From: Rhizobacter sp.
GTDB taxonomy: Bacteria; Pseudomonadota; Gammaproteobacteria; Burkholderiales; Burkholderiaceae_C
Reading direction: 5' to 3'
DNA: 7,818 nt
Assembly: GCA_025359585.1 (NCBI GenBank)
Contig: JANYFX010000547.1
Span: 1 to 7,818 of the forward strand
Positions within the stretch are counted from its first letter, which is position 1. Every line of letters starts with the position of its first letter. Of this stretch, positions 7,588-7,818 are shown in pieces. The position numbers were made by a program, and so were the translations under genes. The notes below the pieces were generated by a model, which saw nothing but the letters and a program-made list of their open reading frames with translations, did not search any database and had not been told where the DNA came from.

Positions 7588-7818
7588 GCCGCCGCTCCCT
7601 TGCGCAAGCGCGGCCTGAAGCTGCGGGCGCGCGGGTCGAAGGCATCGCGCACGCCGTCGGCGAAAAGATTGGCGGCGAGCACGAGCGTGACCATGAAGGT
7701 GAAGGCCGCCGCGAACGACCACCACACGAGCGGGTCGCGGCTCATCTCGGTGCGGGCCAGGTTGATCATGCCGCCGAAGCTGTTCATCGAAGGGTCGACG
7801 CCCACCCCCACATACGAC
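7584..7818 (-). CDS. Opp/Dpp-type ABC transporter permease (C-terminal 77 residues; 5' end beyond the window)
   Basis: This is the C-terminal part of an inner-membrane permease of the DppC/OppC (BPD_transp_1) type, which forms half of the channel of a peptide-family importer. The visible residues begin SYVGVGVDPSMNSFGGMI, matching the conserved SFLGLGVDPS...WG..I segment. A last transmembrane helix follows (about WWSFAAAFTFMVTLVLAANL) and then the family ending DGVRDAFDPR, with a short basic tail. The stop TGA overlaps the ATPase start as ATGA, indicating translational coupling and a shared operon. Further permease and substrate-binding-protein genes are expected beyond position 7818 but cannot be seen. 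The coupling EAA loop also lies outside the window. Confidence 0.92.
7595..7600 (-). promoter_or_regulatory. Ribosome binding site of the fused ABC ATPase gene
   Basis: AGGGAG on the minus strand, 7 nt before the ATG at 7587 and inside the permease 3' end. It sets the ATPase start at residues MTADVLQ; the open frame continues 46 codons further upstream but that part is permease sequence in another frame. Confidence 0.7.

Overview
The window reads as a high-GC proteobacterial chromosome segment. The betaproteobacterial order Burkholderiales is my best guess, from G/C-rich third codon positions, an N-terminally extended ExbB, a Pro-rich TonB and an Oar-like receptor; this is inference from sequence style, not from a search. 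Every gene I can support lies on the minus strand, so transcription runs from high to low coordinates and both window ends cut a gene.

Right part (5731-7818): the 3' end of an oligopeptide/dipeptide-type ABC permease overlaps by 4 bp (ATGA) with a 618-residue protein carrying two complete ABC ATPase domains in one chain. Together they are the inner-membrane end of a peptide or nickel-type (Opp/Dpp family) importer.

Middle (5356-5730): a 375-bp non-coding stretch with several inverted repeats, a (CCG)5 run and presumably the promoter of the next gene. Then comes a 1035-residue Oar-like TonB-dependent outer-membrane receptor (2248-5355) with a signal peptide, a carboxypeptidase-regulatory-like domain, a plug and a beta-barrel ending in Phe. 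A strong intrinsic terminator (2190-2221) closes that transcript.

Left part (1-2013): a separate unit, tonB-exbB-exbD, with exbD cut by the window start. These encode the proton-motive-force-driven energizer of TonB-dependent transport. A plausible but weak promoter lies just upstream of tonB, and short inverted repeats sit in both intergenic gaps.

Read together, the window could encode a pathway across the whole envelope: Oar-like receptor in the outer membrane, dedicated TonB-ExbB-ExbD to energize it, and a dipeptide-type ABC importer in the inner membrane. The link between ABC importer and receptor rests only on adjacency and shared orientation. I found no mobile element, CRISPR array, tRNA or rRNA. 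All protein families here are known ones; the less ordinary material is in the non-coding RNA-like structures and in receptor details.
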